Of a stretch of DNA of 28,077 nucleotides, positions 24,841 to 28,077 are shown piece by piece. The stretch comes from CAZUMH01 sp964621645 (GTDB taxonomy: Bacteria; Zhuqueibacterota; QNDG01; JAGLOF01): positions 1-28,077 of the forward strand of contig CAZUMH010000039.1 in the NCBI GenBank assembly GCA_964621645.1, read 5' to 3'. The notes under the pieces were generated by a model. The model was not told the origin of the DNA. It saw only the letters and a program-made list of their open reading frames with translations, and searched no databases. Positions within the stretch are counted from its first letter, which is position 1. Each line of letters starts with the position of its first letter. A program made the translations under genes and the position numbers.

Positions 24841-25325
24841 TGACCATTCGAACGATGAGGAGCAGCGGCAACATACTAATTTTCCTTGCCGGCATCATTC
24901 AGGGTTCAGAGCGGGATAGAGGGGTGCACGGACAGGAATATCGCAAGCATATTAAAGAGGTGCTGCGCCAGGCGGATCCCCGGTATGAAATCTATTGCCC
25001 GGTGGAAAACCATCCTGAGTCGATCCACTATGATAACCTGAAAGCCGCAGAAGTGTTTCACCATCATGTCGAATTGGTGAATAAATCAGACGTTCTGGTT
25101 GTTTATCTTCCAGAGGCCAGTATGGGCAGCAGTATAGAGATGTGGGAAGCGAGCCGGGCCGGAGTGCCGGTAGTTTGCGTCAGTCCGATGAAAGAAAACT
25201 GGGTGGTGCGTATTCTTTCAGACGTTATCTGCACCGATTTAGCTGATTTCTCCGAATGGATTAAAAAGGGCGGGATGAAGGAGCTGTTGACGTACCGTTC
25301 GATGGATGGAAATAAGTTTAAATAG
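24840..25325 (+). CDS. Nucleoside 2-deoxyribosyltransferase-fold protein
   Basis: A 161-residue protein with the Rossmann-like fold of nucleoside deoxyribosyltransferases and related N-glycosidases. An N-terminal strand ILIFLAGIIQGSERDRG (about 12-28) is followed by DVLVVYLPEASMGSSIEMWE near 83-102. Glu100 in SSIE lines up with the catalytic Glu of NDT enzymes (D-x-G-T-x-x-E). AGVPVVCVSPM near 106 is the next strand. The enzyme might remove or exchange a base on a deoxyribonucleotide, but substrate and activity are unknown. ATG 24840 shares a base with the preceding TAA; ATG 24855 is an alternative. Confidence 0.72.
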   Translation: MTIRTMRSSGNILIFLAGIIQGSERDRGVHGQEYRKHIKEVLRQADPRYEIYCPVENHPESIHYDNLKAAEVFHHHVELVNKSDVLVVYLPEASMGSSIEMWEASRAGVPVVCVSPMKENWVVRILSDVICTDLADFSEWIKKGGMKELLTYRSMDGNKFK

Positions 25326-25338
25326 AGGACGAATCATA

Positions 25339-26112
25339 ATGAGAAAGACTGGAATAACACCGATTCGGATTTTCTTTTTGCTCGCCGTCTTTCTGACTGC
25401 GGGACGAGCAAGAGGTCAGGATGTCTCCTATCCGCACTATCGGGGCTGGGTAAACGATTTTGCTGATGTTATCGATTCCGAATACGAGAACCGCATGACC
25501 CAGCTTGCTGAAGAGGTAAAAGAGAAGACCGGAGCGGAATTGACGGTGGTGACCATCCCGAGCCTGGAAGGCAAATCCATTGAGGATTATGCCGCAGGTC
25601 TTATGGCCGATTGGGGAATTGGGCGCCGAGGTGAGAACGACGGCATCCTTTTCCTGCTGGCTGTACAGGAGCGACGCATCCGTATCGAGGTGGGGTATGG
25701 GCTGGAGCCTATTATCCCGGATGGGTTGGCCGGAGAGATTCGTGATACCTATCTTGTCCCTGATTTTCAGCGCGGTGATTTTGGCAGGGGTTTCTACCGT
25801 TCGGTCGCGGCGGCGGCGGGAATCATTGCGCGGGATAAGGGAGTGACCATAACGGGATCCATCGATCGGCCCGATCAGCGGATGGCCGACCGATCCAGGG
25901 GGAGACAGGGCGGATCGATTTTCGGGATTATTTTCATCATTTTTCTCATAATAATAACACGGGGCAGAATATTACCCTGGCTGTTCCTGAGCAGTATGCT
26001 GGGAGGAGGAAGACGCGGTTACGGAGGCGGTTTTGGCGGCGGTTTTGGAGGGGGATTCGGCGGTTTCGGCGGCGGCATGAGCGGCGGCGGTGGAGCTTCG
26101 GGTAGTTTTTAG
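25339..26112 (+). CDS. TPM-domain (YgcG-family) secreted/membrane protein
   Basis: A 257-residue protein. A signal peptide (about residues 1-26, ending RARG) leads into a TPM domain at about 30-165 with YRGWVNDFADVIDSEYENRM, GAELTVVTIPSLEGKSIEDY, NDGILFLLAVQERRIRIEVG and YGLEPIIPDG. A hydrophobic segment near 195-222 and a Gly-rich tail (tandem GGGFGG units) ending GGGGASGSF complete the usual architecture. The start at 25339 is preferred because AGAGGAC lies 8 nt upstream; the frame is open from ATG 25306 inside the previous gene. TPM proteins are often paired with LemA, as here, and are linked to envelope maintenance. The biochemical role is not settled. Confidence 0.92.
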   Translation: MRKTGITPIRIFFLLAVFLTAGRARGQDVSYPHYRGWVNDFADVIDSEYENRMTQLAEEVKEKTGAELTVVTIPSLEGKSIEDYAAGLMADWGIGRRGENDGILFLLAVQERRIRIEVGYGLEPIIPDGLAGEIRDTYLVPDFQRGDFGRGFYRSVAAAAGIIARDKGVTITGSIDRPDQRMADRSRGRQGGSIFGIIFIIFLIIITRGRILPWLFLSSMLGGGRRGYGGGFGGGFGGGFGGFGGGMSGGGGASGSF

Positions 26113-26137
26113 CCTGAACAGAAAGAGGAGAATAATC

Positions 26138-26872
26138 ATGGCAACAGCTTCAGAAATAATAGACAAAACGTGTGATGCTTTCAGCGGCGAAATCAACCGG
26201 CTTTTCGGAGATGAGCTTGTCTCAATCATCCTGTACGGCAGCGCGGTCGGTACCGATTTTCGTCCGGGGAAATCGGATTTAAATTTCCTGGTCGTTCTCA
26301 CCGAAAATGGCATTAAACAGGTTGGCGGGGCCGGACATTACATCAAGGCCTGGAGGAAACGCCAAATAAGTCTTCCCCTGTTCCTCACCGAGAATTACAT
26401 CCAGGCTTCACTTGACAGCTTCCCTATGGAATTTCTCAATATGCAACTACGCTACCGGATCATTCAGGGAGAGGATGTTCTTACTCAGCTGAAGATCGGA
26501 AAAAAGGATCTACGCCTGCAGTGTGAACGGGAGATCAAAAGGGATCTGCTCCATCTGCGGCAGGGATTCATCACTTCTTTACAGTCAAAAAGACACATGA
26601 TAGAACTTGTTTCCAAATCCCTGGTGGCATTTTCGGCCCTGTTCCGGGCCCTGCTCTATTTAACGGGAAAAGAAATTCCCGATAATAAAATAGAGCTTTT
26701 GGACGTGGCCTGTAATGAGTTCGAGCTGGATAGAGCCCTTTTCAGCTCCTTGGAAGAGATAGCGGGGAAAAAGGTGAAAATGAGCTCTGAAGAGGTGCGA
26801 AGTTATTTGATGGAATACATCCAGACTGTAGAAAATCTAAGCAAATTTGTTGATTCAATGAAAGTTTCCTGA
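26138..26872 (+). CDS. Nucleotidyltransferase-like protein (MNT fold) between TPM and LemA
   Basis: A 244-residue soluble protein. The N-terminal domain has the polymerase-beta nucleotidyltransferase motif YGSAVGTDFRPGKSDLNFLV (33-52): Gly34-Ser35 and the first Asp (D47) are present, but the second acidic position is N49. The rest is helical (about 130-240), like the substrate-binding part of MNT proteins. AGAGGAG before ATG 26138 decides the start over an open frame from 26090. Loss of the second Asp may mean altered metal use or no catalysis. It lies 25 nt after the TPM gene and 19 nt before lemA. A role with these envelope proteins is inferred from position. Confidence 0.78.
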   Translation: MATASEIIDKTCDAFSGEINRLFGDELVSIILYGSAVGTDFRPGKSDLNFLVVLTENGIKQVGGAGHYIKAWRKRQISLPLFLTENYIQASLDSFPMEFLNMQLRYRIIQGEDVLTQLKIGKKDLRLQCEREIKRDLLHLRQGFITSLQSKRHMIELVSKSLVAFSALFRALLYLTGKEIPDNKIELLDVACNEFELDRALFSSLEEIAGKKVKMSSEEVRSYLMEYIQTVENLSKFVDSMKVS

Positions 26873-26891
26873 AAGGAAAGGAGAAAAAGAA

Positions 26892-27497
26892 ATGGCTACA
26901 GGCAAACAGATCGGTATCGGCTGTCTCATTGTGGTTGTTGTTGTCATATTCATCCTGATCGCCACCGTTTGGGGCACCTATAATTCCCTGGTCAGGCTTG
27001 AGGAGGGAGTGAATCAGAGTTGGGCCCAGGTACAGAATGTCTACCAGCGCCGGGCCGATCTCATCCCCAACCTGGTTAATACGGTGAAGGGATACGCGGC
27101 TCACGAGAGAGAGACATTTACCGCCGTGACCGAGGCCAGGGCGAAGCTGGGCGGGGTAACCCAGCTCCGGGCGGAAGATCTCACTCCCGAGAATTTGGCC
27201 AAATTCCAACAGGCACAGGCCGGACTGGGGACGGCCCTGCAGCGTCTCATGGTGGTTGCCGAGCGCTATCCCGAACTCAAAGCCAATCAGAATTTCATCA
27301 GACTTCAGGATGAATTGGCCGGTACGGAAAACCGGATCACGGTCGAACGGCAGCGCTTCAATCAGGCGGTACAGACGTTTAACAGCACCATCAGAGTGTT
27401 TCCGAAGAATATCATTGCCGGGATCTTTGGTTTCACCCGCAAGGCCTATTTCGAGGCCCAGCCGGAAGCGCAACAGGCTCCGGAAGTAAAATTCTAG
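26892..27497 (+). CDS. LemA family protein
   Basis: A 201-residue membrane-anchored LemA protein with one N-terminal helix (about 8-29) and a helical extracytoplasmic or cytoplasmic domain. Family blocks are YNSLVRLEEGVNQSWAQVQN (about 32-51), RRADLIPNLVNTVKGYAAHE (about 54-73), YPELKANQNF and LAGTENRITVERQRFNQAVQ, then FPKNIIAGIFGF. AGGAG lies 7 nt before the ATG. The function is not well defined; LemA and TPM proteins commonly occur together. Last gene of the block that begins at 17518. Confidence 0.94.
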   Translation: MATGKQIGIGCLIVVVVVIFILIATVWGTYNSLVRLEEGVNQSWAQVQNVYQRRADLIPNLVNTVKGYAAHERETFTAVTEARAKLGGVTQLRAEDLTPENLAKFQQAQAGLGTALQRLMVVAERYPELKANQNFIRLQDELAGTENRITVERQRFNQAVQTFNSTIRVFPKNIIAGIFGFTRKAYFEAQPEAQQAPEVKF

Positions 27498-27515
27498 CAA
27501 TTCTATCGTAGTAAC

Positions 27516-27628
27516 GGGAATGCAGGCCGGAGCCTTATCGCTTACGGTGAAACCGATCACCATCTCTGATAAGGCTCCAGCTTTCCCACAATCCGCTGTT
27601 GTTCGCCCCGTAAGCCGTGAGGCGACAA
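27516..27628 (+). promoter_or_regulatory. Candidate structured RNA leader upstream of cstA
   Basis: Nested pairing is visible by eye. In hairpin 1, GGGAA (27516-27520) pairs with TTCCC (27583-27587). GGAGCCTTATC (27529-27539) pairs with GATAAGGCTCC (27568-27578), all 11 bases. GGTGA (27546-27550) pairs with TCACC (27557-27561) around AACCGA. In hairpin 2, TTG-T-TCGCC (27599-27607) pairs with GGCGACAA (27621-27628) with one bulge. The loop of hairpin 2 contains CCGTAAGC (27608-27615), the exact complement of GCTTACGG (27540-27547) in the internal loop of hairpin 1, which would allow a pseudoknot or a switch. No known riboswitch class is recognised. Confidence 0.45.
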
Positions 27629-27658
27629 GGTGTAACTTTTTAGCTTAATGATAATACG

Positions 27659-28077
27659 ATGAACGCTTCAATCCTGATTATCGTTGCAGTGGCTCTTTTT
27701 CTGATTGCGTATCTCATCTATGGCCGGTTTTTGACCCGCAGATTTGATATCGATCCAAAACGGCGAACGCCGGCACATGTAAATAAGGACGGCATCGATT
27801 TTGTCCCCGCCCGGGCTCCGATCCTGCTGGGGCACCATTTCGCCTCCATCGCCGGCGCCGGACCCATTTTGGGGCCGATCTACGCTGCCGTATTCGGCTG
27901 GATTCCCGTCTTTCTCTGGATAGTAATCGGCAGCATCTTTTTTGGAGGGGTACACGATTTCTCCGCTATTGTGGCTTCCATTCGTCACGGAGGGAAATCC
28001 ATCGGTGAAGTGATCGAAGAACACATCGGCAGGAGCGGCAAACGAGCCACCATCAACAGCTACATGTACGGCGACGC
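27659..28077 (+). CDS. cstA: Carbon starvation protein A family transporter, N-terminal part (cut by window edge)
   Basis: An open frame runs from ATG 27659 to the window end (139 complete codons plus two bases). The start MNASILIIVAVALFLIAYLI is the first membrane helix. VNKDGIDFVPARAPILLGHH at about 41-60 and FASIAGAGPILGPIYAAVFG at about 61-80 are the CstA hallmark. IFFGGVHDFSAIVASIRHGG near 96-115 is the next conserved block. Members import peptides or pyruvate during carbon limitation. No clear ribosome site precedes the ATG, although GATAAT at 27650-27655 stands just upstream. The long gap after lemA (161 nt) and the folded leader suggest independent regulation. Confidence 0.92.
   Translation, partial: MNASILIIVAVALFLIAYLIYGRFLTRRFDIDPKRRTPAHVNKDGIDFVPARAPILLGHHFASIAGAGPILGPIYAAVFGWIPVFLWIVIGSIFFGGVHDFSAIVASIRHGGKSIGEVIEEHIGRSGKRATINSYMYGD

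Noticed and set aside
25990..26100. Tandem G-rich repeat in the DNA
   Set aside because: It encodes the Gly-rich tail typical of TPM-family proteins, so it is a coding repeat and not a separate element.
26742..27563. 273-codon minus-strand frame over lemA
   Set aside because: It mirrors the strongly supported LemA gene, has no recognisable domain and no ribosome site; such long antisense frames are common opposite GC-balanced genes.
27529..27578. The 11-bp inverted repeat as an intrinsic terminator for the lemA operon
   Set aside because: No T tract follows it on either strand, and the interior contains further ordered helices.

Overview
The window is about 28 kb of bacterial chromosome from a Gram-negative-type (diderm) organism. 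The evidence for two membranes is a TolC-type outer-membrane channel and three lipopolysaccharide-type glycosyltransferases. Base composition looks close to balanced and genes are densely packed, with many 4-nt GTGA or ATGA stop/start overlaps. A small lipoprotein resembling the Bacteroidota DUF4296 group and the general style of the genes suggest the FCB group or a neighbouring candidate phylum. That placement is an inference; the 23S rRNA 3' end at the left edge would settle it.

Layout, left to right. (1) 1-661: the 3' end of 23S rRNA, 5S rRNA and a strong intrinsic terminator. (2) 662-3014: a gene-free leader with a good sigma70-type promoter, then a dCache/HAMP methyl-accepting chemotaxis receptor. 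(3) 3015-3338: a possible small gene remnant. (4) 3339-10034, minus strand: a seven-gene tripartite ABC exporter operon (TetR regulator, outer-membrane factor, lipoprotein membrane-fusion protein, two ATPases, two permeases). It resembles the enterobacterial cecR-ybhGFSR locus, but YbhF is split in two and a dedicated outer-membrane channel is included. A 28-bp palindrome sits beside its promoter. (5) 10440-11750: a concentrative nucleoside transporter with altered substrate-binding motifs. (6) 11921-17107: [NiFe]-hydrogenase maturation genes hypF, a DUF5658-like membrane protein, hypC, hypD and hypE. No hydrogenase subunits, hypA or hypB are present. (7) 17104-17448, minus strand: a small lipoprotein converging on hypE. 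(8) 17518-27497: thirteen genes on one strand with at most a few tens of bases between them: GT4, PHP phosphoesterase, two GT9 heptosyltransferase-like enzymes, WaaE-like GT2, RadC, a STAS anti-sigma-factor antagonist, type III pantothenate kinase, a GxxExxY-family protein, a deoxyribosyltransferase-fold protein, a TPM-domain protein, a nucleotidyltransferase-like protein and LemA. (9) 27498-28077: a 160-nt untranslated stretch with nested stem-loops and a possible pseudoknot, then the start of a carbon-starvation protein A (CstA) gene cut by the window edge.

Functionally there are four units: drug or toxin export under TetR control, hydrogenase cofactor assembly (HypF/E make and dehydrate the carbamoyl group, HypC/D build the Fe(CN)2CO unit), cell-surface glycan assembly, and a mixed housekeeping and envelope block. 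The strongest candidate for something undescribed is the structured RNA-like leader before cstA. Other points of interest are the diverged CNT transporter, the DUF5658-like gene inside the hyp operon, and the degenerate GxxExxY protein coupled to a deoxyribosyltransferase-like protein.
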